DNA from: RHKX01 sp963784885
GTDB taxonomy: Bacteria > Actinomycetota > Thermoleophilia > Solirubrobacterales > 70-9
Direction of reading: 5' to 3'
Assembly: GCA_963784885.1 (NCBI GenBank)
Contig: CAWATA010000003.1
Location: 1-64,000 of the forward strand
Length of the DNA stretch: 64,000 nucleotides
The notes beneath the pieces are model-generated. The model was not told the origin of the DNA, searched no databases, and worked only from the letters and a program-made list of their open reading frames with translations. Position 1 is the stretch's first letter, and each line of letters starts with the position of its first letter. Shown one piece after another: positions 34,477-42,871 of this stretch. The translations under genes and the position numbers were made by a program.

Positions 34477-35025
34477 TCAGATCACCTGATGGAGGCGGCG
34501 GCCCATCGCGGCGCCGGAGCAGTTGAAGATCCGGCAGAGCGCCTTGAAGTCGCCGCCGGTCCGCTCGTAGTGGCGGCGGACGAGCGCCGCGGGCATGAGC
34601 AGCGATGCCGCGAACCAGTTGGCCTGCTCCTCGATCGGGTCGAGCGGCGGGCGCTCGGCGCCCCCCCGCTCGTCGGGGTCGACGGAGCCGTGGCGGCAGA
34701 AGAGGGAGGTCTGCTCGTCCTGGTGGAGGGCCCAGTGGCCGAGCTCGTGGCCGATCGTGAACCGCCGCCGCGGCGGCCACTGCCGCGCCTCGGCGGCGTT
34801 GACCCAGATCTCGCCGCGGCTCGGCAGCAGCAGCCCCGAGATCGTCTGCTCGCCGTCGATCGGGGGGCAGCCCGGCGCCTCGGTCATGTCGTCGACGTCG
34901 CGGACGAGCAGGCCGCAGTGGCTGTCGGCGATGTCCTCGACCGGCACCGGCAGCGAGCTGCCGTCCCAGATCCATTCCGGCACCTCCGCGAGGAGCTCCT
35001 CGGCCCGTTGCGTCACCCCCTCCAT
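34477..35025 (-). CDS. ImmA/IrrE-family metallopeptidase
   Basis: 182 residues. Zinc site H-E-L-G-H-W in I-G-H-E-L-G-H-W-A-L-H, followed by E-E-Q-A-N-W-F-A-A-S-L-L-M-P, which provides the third ligand, as in ImmA and IrrE. These proteases cut XRE-type repressors to trigger stress or mobile-element responses. Third gene of an operon after an ECF-like sigma factor and an XRE-like protein, a plausible cleavage target. Confidence 0.85.
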   Translation of the reverse strand: MEGVTQRAEELLAEVPEWIWDGSSLPVPVEDIADSHCGLLVRDVDDMTEAPGCPPIDGEQTISGLLLPSRGEIWVNAAEARQWPPRRRFTIGHELGHWALHQDEQTSLFCRHGSVDPDERGGAERPPLDPIEEQANWFAASLLMPAALVRRHYERTGGDFKALCRIFNCSGAAMGRRLHQVI

Positions 35026-35060
35026 GGGCGCGATCCTAACCCGCGGACGGGCGACCGGCT

Positions 35061-35705
35061 TCAGCCGTCGAGGAAGAGCGCGTCGATCTCGTCGTGGCCG
35101 CCGGCTTCGGCCGGCGCCGCTTCCATGTCCATCGCCAGCAGGGCATCGGCGTCGGCGAGCTCCGCGTTCGGGAAGGCCTTGCGGGCGAAGGCGACATCGC
35201 CCGCGTCGCCGGCCGCGGCCTCGCGGCGGCCGGCCGCGGCGATCCGCTCGGGCTCGACGCCGAGGACGCCGGCGAGCGCCTCGATGACCCGGGCCGAGAC
35301 CCCGGCCGTCGGCAGCAGCCCGTGCTCCATGCGGTTGTAGTAGTCGCCGACCTTCTCGATCTCGGGCTCGCGGTCGAAGCCGAGCGCGTTCGCGAGCCGC
35401 CGGACGAGGTCCTGGCGTCTGATCCGTGCCTTGGCCCGGAGGTCGGGAAGCAGTACCTGCCAGGCGGCGGGCACCTCGTCGAGCGACTCGTAGACCGTGT
35501 CGACGGCGCGCTGGGCGAGCGACCCCTCGTACGCCTCGGGGTCCCATTTGCGGGTCGGCGCCGACATGAGATAACTGTCGAGCGCGGCGGCCAGCTCCTG
35601 ACGTTGCCCGGAATCGACCCGATCGAGGAAGGCCGGCACGTCGACGGGCCGGCCGGCTTCGTAGTCGGCCGCGAACTCCTCGATCAGGGGGGTGATGTCA
35701 GCCAT
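35061..35705 (-). CDS. XRE-like helix-turn-helix protein
   Basis: 214 residues. The N-terminal region is helical and acidic (I-T-P-L-I-E-E-F-A-A-D-Y-E-A-G). The central part (R-R-L-A-N-A-L-G-F, K-V-G-D-Y-Y-N-R-M-E-H-G-L-L, V-I-E-A-L-A-G-V-L-G-V) has the spacing of an XRE helix-turn-helix. The C-terminus is acidic and disordered. Overlaps the sigma-factor gene by 8 bases and precedes the ImmA/IrrE gene. Inferred to be a repressor or anti-sigma-like partner; not proven. Confidence 0.6.
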   Translation of the reverse strand: MADITPLIEEFAADYEAGRPVDVPAFLDRVDSGQRQELAAALDSYLMSAPTRKWDPEAYEGSLAQRAVDTVYESLDEVPAAWQVLLPDLRAKARIRRQDLVRRLANALGFDREPEIEKVGDYYNRMEHGLLPTAGVSARVIEALAGVLGVEPERIAAAGRREAAAGDAGDVAFARKAFPNAELADADALLAMDMEAAPAEAGGHDEIDALFLDG

Positions 35706-36354
35706 CGGGGGATTCCTCCGAGAGCTCCCGCTCGAGGTCGACCTTGAAGCGGCGCCAGATCTGCTGCACGTTCGCCTCGCTCACCCGCTCGCCGTGCGTG
35801 CTTTCCATCTGGGTGACGACCTCCTTCGCCGGCAGGTTCATGCCGCCCATCTGCTCGGGACCGTATAGGAGGATCACATGCTGGTGGACCTCGTTGCGAC
35901 GGGCGATCACGCGATCGACCGCGTCCAGCAGCGCCACCGTCGCGGTCTCGTCATCGACGGATTCCTCGCGGCCGCCGAACCCCTCCTCGCCGACGTGCTC
36001 GCCGCCGAGCGGGAGCTGGTCGGGGTGACGCTCCCGGTCCCGATGGAAGTCGGCGATCCGTCGCTGGGCGATCCTCATGATGAATGCGCGTACCGAGTGG
36101 ATGACCTTCCCGCGGAAGGCCGATTCCGCGAACGACTCCAGCACCGCCGAGACGACGTCCTCGCAGTGCTGGCGCGGAACCTTCGCCGCGACGCGGGCCT
36201 CGACCGCGGGAAGCTGGCGCCAGGTGACCATGCCCGCCGCCCGCCTGCCCGCCTCGTAATAGCCGGCCGAGAAGGCCTCGACGACGTAGGCGGCGAGGCC
36301 CTCGTCGTCCATCCGATCGAGGCGCAGATCGTCGAGTTGCTCGAAGTCGGCCAA
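35698..36354 (-). CDS. ECF-like sigma factor
   Basis: 218 residues. A sigma-2 region is visible in V-R-A-F-I-M-R-I-A-Q-R-R-I-A-D-F-H-R-D-R, then an acidic linker and a sigma-4-type helix-turn-helix at the C-terminus (V-S-E-A-N-V-Q-Q-I-W-R-R-F). More divergent than the sigma factor at 44 kb. First gene of the three-gene sigma/XRE/ImmA operon and divergent from the cold-shock gene. Confidence 0.7.
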   Translation of the reverse strand: MADFEQLDDLRLDRMDDEGLAAYVVEAFSAGYYEAGRRAAGMVTWRQLPAVEARVAAKVPRQHCEDVVSAVLESFAESAFRGKVIHSVRAFIMRIAQRRIADFHRDRERHPDQLPLGGEHVGEEGFGGREESVDDETATVALLDAVDRVIARRNEVHQHVILLYGPEQMGGMNLPAKEVVTQMESTHGERVSEANVQQIWRRFKVDLERELSEESPDG

Positions 36355-36524
36355 GGCACGCGGAACCTAGCGACCCCGCAGGCGCCGGGCCTCTAGAGTT
36401 CGAAATGGTCCGGGGAAGATCGCCGGATCGCGTATGAAGAAATGTGTGCTTGAGGACGAGGACCACTGCCCCGCAGTGCTTTCCAATCGGGCCGCAGAAC
36501 TAACTGCATTGGAGGCAATGCGAA

Positions 36525-36725
36525 ATGGCAAGTGGAACCGTCAAGTGGTTCAACGGCGAGAAGGGCTACGGCTTCATCGCCCCTGACGAGGGTGGCGACA
36601 AGGACGCCTTCGTCCACATCAGCAACATCGTCGGCGGTGCGCGCATCGACGAGGGTGACCGTGTCAACTTCGACATGGAGGACTCCGCGAAGGGCCCTCA
36701 GGCGGTCAACGTCACGAAGGCGTAG
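36525..36725 (+). CDS. cspA: Cold-shock protein (CspA family)
   Basis: 66 residues, single OB-fold with RNP1 K-G-Y-G-F-I and RNP2 D-A-F-V-H-I-S; binds single-stranded RNA/DNA as an RNA chaperone. GGAGG lies 10 bases before the ATG. The 170-base gap upstream leaves room for a long leader, as is common in csp genes. Followed by a clear terminator. Confidence 0.95.
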   Translation: MASGTVKWFNGEKGYGFIAPDEGGDKDAFVHISNIVGGARIDEGDRVNFDMEDSAKGPQAVNVTKA

Positions 36726-36774
36726 GCCACCGAAAAGCGCCGTTGCCTCTCGACCCACGGGAGAACACGGATCA

Positions 36775-36810
36775 GCGCCGCCCGGGCAACCGCGGCGGCG
36801 CTTCGCTTTT
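36775..36810 (+). terminator. Rho-independent terminator of the cold-shock gene
   Basis: Perfect 8-base GC stem GCGCCGCC/GGCGGCGC (36775-36782 and 36794-36801), 11-base loop, followed by TTCGCTTTT. The only hairpin in the window with a clear T-tract. Confidence 0.8.
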
Positions 36811-36864
36811 CAGGGGGGGGGTCAGCGACCTTCGAGGATCTGGTCGCGCTCGCCCGAGCCGCGC

Positions 36865-37857
36865 TCAGGCTCCGGCCGCTCGGGAGGCTGGATCGCTTCC
36901 GCCGTGTCGCAACCCCAGCCTCATCGAGTGGAGCGCCCGGAGGCGTTCCGCCGACCCGGAGCGATCACCCTCGACCCGACTGCGGACGAAGCGGTGACAG
37001 GCCCATCCGGCCAGCGCCAGCGCCTGGTCGCGCTCGCGGTCGCGAACGGCCGACGCCCAGTCCCCGTGGAAGCGCTGGCTGTCGAGCTCGACCGCCATCG
37101 CGACGCCGGGCCAGGCGAAGTCGACGACGATCGGTCGCGACCGGCCGGGAATGCTGATCGGGTGGTTGAGCAGCGGGCGGGGGATGCCGGCGAGCGCGCA
37201 GACCTCCACGAAGCGGACCTCCGCCCAGGAGCGGGCGATCGCCGCCGGTTCGTCGAGCAGACCGGCCAGCCGCCCGACTCCCGGCCGGCCCTTCCGCTCG
37301 GCGACCAGCTCCGCCAGCCTCCCGCGCTTGATCAGGCCGAGAGACTCGGCAGCGACGAGAAGCATCTCCAGCTCGACCGCCCCATACGTCGGGGCGAGGT
37401 CGACCAGCGTCCGGTCGGCCGAGGTGCATGGGATGCCCCGGACGCGACGGCGGTCCCGGGTGTCGACGAGGGATCGGTGGACGACGATGCCCGGGCGGCT
37501 GCGGCCGTGTCCGTCAGGCACGGTGATCTGGGGCGCCGGCGCACCTTCCTGCATGAATCCCTGATGGACGGCGGCCGGCTCGTGGCTGAGCATCGCCTCC
37601 GGCCCCCCTGCCAGGACGGCGGCGAGCCAGAGCTGGTTGCGCGACAGCGGGGGAGGGAGCAGGGAGTAGATGCCACGGTGAACTCGAAACAGCCGCCCGG
37701 CCTTCTCGCGCTTGCTGACGGCACTTCCGCTGAGCCCGATCGCTCCGAGTTGGTCGGCGCGAACCAGCCCGCGCTGCCGCACCGCGATCGCCGCGATCCT
37801 CTGCTCGGTGGCAAGAAGAGGTCCTGTGGGTTGAGGTTCTTGCCATCGACTTGCCAC
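36865..37857 (-). CDS. AbiEi-like antitoxin domain fused to DUF559 (Vsr-like) domain
   Basis: 330 residues. The N-terminus (A-A-I-A-V-R-Q-R-G-L-V-R-A-D-Q-L) is the winged-helix AbiEi antitoxin domain, followed by its C-terminal part and then a DUF559/Vsr-like endonuclease fold (V-V-D-F-A-W-P-G-V-A-M-A-V-E-L-D, R-D-R-E-R-D-Q-A-L). No AbiEii nucleotidyltransferase toxin is next to it, so it is a solitary member, common in actinobacteria. Role unknown. Confidence 0.75.
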   Translation of the reverse strand: MASRWQEPQPTGPLLATEQRIAAIAVRQRGLVRADQLGAIGLSGSAVSKREKAGRLFRVHRGIYSLLPPPLSRNQLWLAAVLAGGPEAMLSHEPAAVHQGFMQEGAPAPQITVPDGHGRSRPGIVVHRSLVDTRDRRRVRGIPCTSADRTLVDLAPTYGAVELEMLLVAAESLGLIKRGRLAELVAERKGRPGVGRLAGLLDEPAAIARSWAEVRFVEVCALAGIPRPLLNHPISIPGRSRPIVVDFAWPGVAMAVELDSQRFHGDWASAVRDRERDQALALAGWACHRFVRSRVEGDRSGSAERLRALHSMRLGLRHGGSDPASRAAGA

Positions 37858-37959
37858 CTCGCCAACGCTGCCAGTCGAAGCATCACGGGTGGCGAACCAA
37901 CCGTCCCTTCCCTGTGAAATTCCACGTACGGAACTCGTGTGCGCGTGCTCGGCCGGCCC

Positions 37960-39024
37960 CTAGGCCCCGACGGCCACCGCCATCCCGGGCGTGACGCCGC
38001 CGGCGACGCTGACCCGGTCGCGGCCGCCGCGCTTGGCTTCGTAGAGGGCGTCGTCGACGGTCGTCCAGAGGGCTTCGAAGTCGAGGCGGCGGCCGGACCC
38101 GGAGGCGGCGACGCCGCAGCTCGTCGTCAGGGCGACCCCGTGCGGGAACGGGTGGCGGGAGATGGCTGCGCGGATGCGCTCGGCCAGCTCGGTTGTCTCG
38201 GCGACGCCGAGACCGGGGAGGACGATCAGGAACTCCTCGCCGCCCGTCCGGTAGGCGAGCTCGAAGGCGCGGAGCTGGCTGCGGATGATGTCGGCGACGC
38301 GGACGAGGACGTCGTCGCCGCTCGGGTGCCCGACGGTGTCGTTGATCCGCTTGAAGTGGTCGAGGTCGCAGCAGACCAGGCCGACCGGGGCATCGGCGGT
38401 GAGCGACTGCTGGCTGAGCTCGGCGACCCGGTTCTCGAGCGCCTTGCGGTTGAGCAGCCCGGTCAGCGGATCGATGACCGACTCGCTGCGGTACTTGAGA
38501 TCGGAGCGCATGAGCGCGGTCGAGAGGATCGCGATGCCGCAGACGAGGGCCGCGGGCATGATCAGGATCGGCGGGTAGTCACCGACCGCGGCGGCGTCGG
38601 TGCCGAGCATCACCGCGCAGAGGAGCACGAGCGTGATCAGGACGCCGGCGACGATGCCGCGCCCCGAGAACCGCGTGCTCAGGGTGACGATCGGCAACGC
38701 GAACCAGATCGCGGCGATCACCGCCGGCGCGTCGGTCAGCACGACCGCGGCGGCGATCATCAGCTGGGCGCCGACCCAGGCGCCGAAGATCCAGTACTCG
38801 GGGCGCCTGACCTTCTCGGCGCGCCCGTCGGCGAGCGCGAAGAAGATCCCGGCCAGAAACAGCAGTGGCAGCGTCTGCCAGCCGACCCACGGCCCGCAGG
38901 CGATGAACGCGACCGCGAGGACGCCGAGCGTCATCAACCTGACGTTCTGAAGGCTCCGGTCCATCTCCAGCATCCGGAGCCGATCGTGGTCTCTGGCGAT
39001 CAACCAGCTTGAACCACCTTCCAT
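37960..39024 (-). CDS. Membrane-bound diguanylate cyclase
   Basis: 354 residues. Six or so membrane helices (about 28-170) then a GGDEF domain (about 180-345) with active G-G-E-E-F and substrate loop D-L-D-H-F-K-R-I-N-D. The inhibitory site upstream reads R-A-F-E in place of R-x-x-D. Makes c-di-GMP; the second such enzyme in 8 kb. Ends with a glycine/valine-rich tail. Monocistronic. Confidence 0.88.
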   Translation of the reverse strand: MEGGSSWLIARDHDRLRMLEMDRSLQNVRLMTLGVLAVAFIACGPWVGWQTLPLLFLAGIFFALADGRAEKVRRPEYWIFGAWVGAQLMIAAAVVLTDAPAVIAAIWFALPIVTLSTRFSGRGIVAGVLITLVLLCAVMLGTDAAAVGDYPPILIMPAALVCGIAILSTALMRSDLKYRSESVIDPLTGLLNRKALENRVAELSQQSLTADAPVGLVCCDLDHFKRINDTVGHPSGDDVLVRVADIIRSQLRAFELAYRTGGEEFLIVLPGLGVAETTELAERIRAAISRHPFPHGVALTTSCGVAASGSGRRLDFEALWTTVDDALYEAKRGGRDRVSVAGGVTPGMAVAVGA

Positions 39025-39089
39025 GGATGACCTATCGGCGGGGCGCCGGAAATCTTTGAATCGCCTGCTCCGCGGAGGTTCGAGCGGGC

Positions 39090-39869
39090 TCAGTCGACGG
39101 GACGGAGGATCTGCTCGATCCGCTCGGCCCGGCCGTCGGCGCCGATGTCGACGGCGACCGCGTTGATCCAGACGTCGTCTTCAGCGGTCCGAAAGCGCGT
39201 CGGCATCTGGGTGACGAACCGCCCCAGCGCATCTTCGACCTCGACGCCGAGGATGCCGTTCCGCGCCCCCGTCATCCCGACGTCGGAGATGAACGCCGTC
39301 CCGTTCGGGAGCACCCGGGCGTCGGCCGTCGGCACGTGCGTGTGGGTCCCGACGACCGCGGCGACCCTGCCGTCGAGATGCCATCCCATCGCCACCTTCT
39401 CGCTCGTCACCTCGGCGTGGAAGTCGACGAAGACGATCTCGGCGCCGCGCCGCCGGAGCTCGCCGATCTCGGCGTCGGCCGCCGGAAACGGCGAGCGCGC
39501 GACGGTCAGCTGCAGTTCGCCGCTCAGATTGAGCACGCCGACCGGGATCCCCGCGGCCTCGACGATCGCCGATCCGCGGCCCGGGTTGCCCTTCGGGTAG
39601 TTGGCAGGGCGGATCAGCCGCTCGCAGCGGTCGATGAACTCGTAGGCGTCGCGCTGGCGGTAGACGTGGTTGCCGGTCGTGATCAGCTCGACCCCGGCGG
39701 CGAAGATCTCGTCGGCGGTCCGCTCGGTGATCCCGGCGCCGCCCGCCGCGTTCTCGCCGTTCGCGATCACGAGGTCGGGGGCGAGCTCCTCGCGGAGGCC
39801 GGGGAGCGTCCGGGCGAGGCCGCGCCGCCCCGGGCCGCCGACGATGTCACCGATGAAGAGGATTCGCAC
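39090..39869 (-). CDS. YmdB-type metallophosphoesterase (TIGR00282)
   Basis: 259 residues from a GTG. Di-metal phosphoesterase motifs: F-I-G-D-I-V-G at the N-terminus, N-G-E-N-A-A-G-G, T-G-N-H-V, V-D-F-H-A-E-V-T-S-E-K and G-T-H-T-H-V-P-T. Relatives hydrolyse 2',3'-cyclic nucleotides and influence biofilm and RNase activity. Divergent from the ABC transporter. Confidence 0.9.
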   Translation of the reverse strand: MRILFIGDIVGGPGRRGLARTLPGLREELAPDLVIANGENAAGGAGITERTADEIFAAGVELITTGNHVYRQRDAYEFIDRCERLIRPANYPKGNPGRGSAIVEAAGIPVGVLNLSGELQLTVARSPFPAADAEIGELRRRGAEIVFVDFHAEVTSEKVAMGWHLDGRVAAVVGTHTHVPTADARVLPNGTAFISDVGMTGARNGILGVEVEDALGRFVTQMPTRFRTAEDDVWINAVAVDIGADGRAERIEQILRPVD

Positions 39870-39948
39870 GACCACCACCCTAGATCGGACGGGCCGGCGG
39901 GCGACGGCCCCGCGACCCCGGCGGACCCAGGCATTAGGTTTAGCCGCC

Positions 39949-40695
39949 GTGAGCGCCCCGCCGCCAGCACCCTCCGCCGACGTCGCCGCCCCCGCGATCG
40001 AGGCGATCGGGCTGACGAAGCGGTTCGGCGATCGAACCGCGCTCGGGGACGTCGGCTTCGCCGCCGCCGCCGGTGACGTTCTCGCGGTGATCGGCCCCAA
40101 CGGCGCCGGCAAGACGACCCTGCTCTCGATCCTCGCCGGGATCCGCGAGCCCGACGCCGGCGAGATCAAGCTCCCGCGCGGCGAAGTCGGCTTCGTCCCC
40201 CAGCAGGCCGCCCTCTACCGGCGGTTGACCGTCGCCGAAAACCTGCGCCTGTTCGCCCGCCTCGAGGAGGTCACCGACATCGAGGCGGCCGTCGAGCGGA
40301 TGCTCGAGCAGACCGGGCTCGCAGATCGCCGCGACGATCAGGCCGGAACGCTCTCCGGCGGCAACCAGCAGCGGATCAACATCGCGATCGGCCTGCTCTC
40401 CGATCCGGCGGTCCTGCTGCTCGACGAGCCGTCGACCGGCCTCGACCCGCGCCAGCGCGGCCGGCTCTGGGAGTTCGTCCTCGGCCTCGCCGGCCGCGGC
40501 ACCACCGTCATCTTCTCGACCCACAACATCGCCGAAGCGGAGCGTTACGCCGAGCGGGTGCTGGTCATCGCCGACGGCCAGAGCCTGTTCGACGGCTCGA
40601 TCGCCGGGCTCCACACCGCCGCGCCCGCCGAGAGCGGCGACCGCGGCGACTTCGAGTCCGCGTTCGTCCGGTTCCTCGGCGAGCGCGGGCACTAG
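39949..40695 (+). CDS. ABC transporter ATP-binding protein
   Basis: 248 residues from a GTG. Walker A G-P-N-G-A-G-K-T-T, Q-loop V-P-Q-Q-A, signature L-S-G-G-N-Q-Q-R, Walker B L-L-L-D-E-P-S-T-G-L-D and H-loop S-T-H-N-I. Single nucleotide-binding domain, NatA/drug-exporter type. Forms a pair with the permease 33 bases downstream. Confidence 0.92.
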   Translation: MSAPPPAPSADVAAPAIEAIGLTKRFGDRTALGDVGFAAAAGDVLAVIGPNGAGKTTLLSILAGIREPDAGEIKLPRGEVGFVPQQAALYRRLTVAENLRLFARLEEVTDIEAAVERMLEQTGLADRRDDQAGTLSGGNQQRINIAIGLLSDPAVLLLDEPSTGLDPRQRGRLWEFVLGLAGRGTTVIFSTHNIAEAERYAERVLVIADGQSLFDGSIAGLHTAAPAESGDRGDFESAFVRFLGERGH

Positions 40696-40728
40696 ATATA
40701 GGGAGAGCGGCGGGAACGCGGGAAGAAG

Positions 40729-42081
40729 ATGCGCTGGCTACTGCTCAAAGACCTCCAGATCATGCGTCGCTCGCCGCTTCTGACGGCGCTGCTGATCGTC
40801 TACCCGATCGTGATCGCGGTCCTGATCGGCTTCGCGCTGAGTCGCGGTCCCGACAAGCCCCGGGTCGCCTTCCTCAACGAGGTCCCGCCCGACGCGCCGC
40901 TCAGCGTCGGCGGCGAGGCGTTCGACATCGCCGGCGCCGAGAGCGAGCTCTGCGAGCGGATCGAGTGCGTTCCGGTCGCGAGCGAGGAGGAGGCTCGCCA
41001 GAAGGTCGAGTCGGGCGACGTCCTCGGCGCCCTGATCCTGCCGGCTGATCTGGTCGACAAGCTGCAGACGCTCGCCGGCCTCTCCCCGGAGAGCCCGACG
41101 ATCAAGGTCCTCGTCAACGAGGAGGACCCGATCAAGGCGGGGCTCGTCGACGATCGGATCAACGCTCTGCTCGCACAGGCGAACCTGCGGATCTCGCGCG
41201 AGGTCTCCGACGTCTCGACCACCTACCTGCAGATCCTCCTCGACGGCGGAGACTTCAGCTTCCTCGGCGACGAGAACCTGAAGGTTCTCGGCCTCCGGCA
41301 GTCGGAGGCGATCCTCCGCGACGTCCGCAAGCAGCTTCCCGCCGACAGCCCCGACCTCGAGCAGCTCGACTCGGTCATCCGCTTCAGCCACCTCGCCGCC
41401 GAGAACCTCGGGGTCGCCGGCGACCTGCTGAACTCGGTCTCGCAGCCGATCACCGTCGACAAGGAGGTCGTGGCGGGCGACACCCCGAGCCTCGACACGT
41501 TCGCGATCGCTGTAGCGGCGACGATCACGCTGATGTTCGTGACCGTGCTGCTCGTCGCCGGCTCCCTCGCGCTCGAGCGGGAGGAGAACGTCTTCGCCCG
41601 GCTCACCCGCGGGCTCGTCTCGAAGGCGGTGCTGCTCGGGGAGAAGATCCTGCTCGGCGTCGTGGTCTCGCTCGCCGTGACGCTGCTGATGCTCGCCGGC
41701 CTCGGCCTGTTCGTCGACCTCGACTGGGGACGCTTCGCGCTCTGGATTCCGGCGATCCTCGCGGGTGGCGCCGGCTTCGCGGCCTTCGGCGCGGCGATCG
41801 GCGGAGCAGCACGCGAGGTTCGCGCTGCGTCGCTGCTCGCGTTCATGATCAGCCTCCCGGTCGCCTTCCTCTCGCTGATCCCCTCGGGGACCGTGGCGCC
41901 CGGCCTCTACGACGCGATCAGCGTCCTCACGGCGCTGTTCCCGTTCGACCCGGCGCTGCGTGCGCTGACCGGGGCGCTCGAGGCCGGCGGGCCGGCGATC
42001 GGGATCGCGATCCTCCACCTGGCCATCCTCGTCGTCGCCTACGGCGTGCTCGCGCGGGTCGCGGTCCGCCGCTTCGTCTGA
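40729..42081 (+). CDS. ABC-2 type permease
   Basis: 450 residues. One N-terminal membrane helix (about 18-36), a large external domain (about 40-255), then five helices. This NatB/YhgE-like layout suits export of lipophilic compounds, sodium or peptides. Substrate unknown. Partner of the preceding ATPase. Confidence 0.85.
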   Translation: MRWLLLKDLQIMRRSPLLTALLIVYPIVIAVLIGFALSRGPDKPRVAFLNEVPPDAPLSVGGEAFDIAGAESELCERIECVPVASEEEARQKVESGDVLGALILPADLVDKLQTLAGLSPESPTIKVLVNEEDPIKAGLVDDRINALLAQANLRISREVSDVSTTYLQILLDGGDFSFLGDENLKVLGLRQSEAILRDVRKQLPADSPDLEQLDSVIRFSHLAAENLGVAGDLLNSVSQPITVDKEVVAGDTPSLDTFAIAVAATITLMFVTVLLVAGSLALEREENVFARLTRGLVSKAVLLGEKILLGVVVSLAVTLLMLAGLGLFVDLDWGRFALWIPAILAGGAGFAAFGAAIGGAAREVRAASLLAFMISLPVAFLSLIPSGTVAPGLYDAISVLTALFPFDPALRALTGALEAGGPAIGIAILHLAILVVAYGVLARVAVRRFV

Positions 42082-42279
42082 GCCGAGCCGCCTGGGCGAG
42101 CCCGAGCCCGCAGAGCGGGACTGGGATGACCCCCGTCGGGGCGAGGGTCACGGAAAGAGGTTGCGGAGCCGGCAGGAGACGGCCGGCGACGGTGCCCGCA
42201 GTGGGGGGACGCGGGGTGTCGCCGGCCGACTTCGCTGCCGTTGCGGACCTGCCAATGACAGCAGCCGGTCAGGGCGTGC

Positions 42280-42783
42280 TCACGACTCCTCGTCGGCCGC
42301 CTTCGCGGTCGCGGAGACGCACTTCCCGTAGGCGTTCTTGCCGCTGCCCCAGGCAGCCGCGAAGGCGTCCGGGTCGTCGGCCTTCGCCGCCTTGCACTGC
42401 TTGGCGGCGTTCTTGAACTCCTTGACGTCCGACTTGTCCTCGGCCCTGACGCTGCCGGAGACGCACTTCCCGTAGGCGTTCTTGCCGCTGCCCCAGGCAG
42501 CCGCGAAGGCGTCCGGGTCGCCGGCCTTCGCCGCCTTGCACTCCTTGGCGGCGTTCTTCAGCTCGTCTTTCGCCTCGGGAGTCTCGCCCTTGATACAGGC
42601 GCGCATCGCGTGCTTGCCGTACGTGGCCTTGAAGGCGGCCTTGTCGGCCTTCTTCTCGGCGGCGCACTGCTTCGCGGCGGCGTCCTTGGCGTTGGTGGGG
42701 TGGTCGGGCTTGCCGGCGGTGGCCGACGCGACCGGCAGAGCGGTCGCGGCGATAGCGACGCCGACGACGATCATCTTCTTCAC
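42280..42783 (-). CDS. Secreted Ala/Lys/Cys repeat protein
   Basis: 167 residues with a signal peptide (about 1-23, ends A-T-A). The mature protein consists of three related helical units, each with paired cysteines (C..C about 30 apart), the last two almost identical (F-A-A-A-W-G-S-G-K-N-A-Y-G-K-C). Small, basic and probably disulfide-bonded. No family recognised. A TAATCAACG leader with GAGGAGG stands before the ATG. Confidence 0.7.
   Translation of the reverse strand: MKKMIVVGVAIAATALPVASATAGKPDHPTNAKDAAAKQCAAEKKADKAAFKATYGKHAMRACIKGETPEAKDELKNAAKECKAAKAGDPDAFAAAWGSGKNAYGKCVSGSVRAEDKSDVKEFKNAAKQCKAAKADDPDAFAAAWGSGKNAYGKCVSATAKAADEES
42313..42558 (-). repeat. Tandem coding duplication, about 102-base copies 144 bases apart
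   Basis: Positions 42313-42414 and 42457-42558 are near identical, differing at only two or three bases, and encode the same segment of the secreted protein. The period of 144 bases equals 48 codons, so the duplication keeps frame. The high identity suggests a recent event or gene conversion. Confidence 0.85.
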
Positions 42784-42871
42784 GTTGATTACCTCCTCGT
42801 GACCGCGCTTCGTACGCGGTCGTGTGGTCGGTTCATCGGTTGAAACGGAGCAAGAGCTGATCCGTCAGCCC

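Noticed and set aside
36532..37917. 461-codon plus-strand frame over the AbiEi-DUF559 gene and the cold-shock gene
   Set aside because: Antisense and out-of-frame shadow; composition is nonsense-like and the real genes on both strands are well supported.
42082..42279. Possible cobalamin-type riboswitch in the GC-rich gap between the permease and the secreted repeat gene
   Set aside because: No conserved B12-box or core motif on either strand, and the gap lies between two gene ends, not before a gene.
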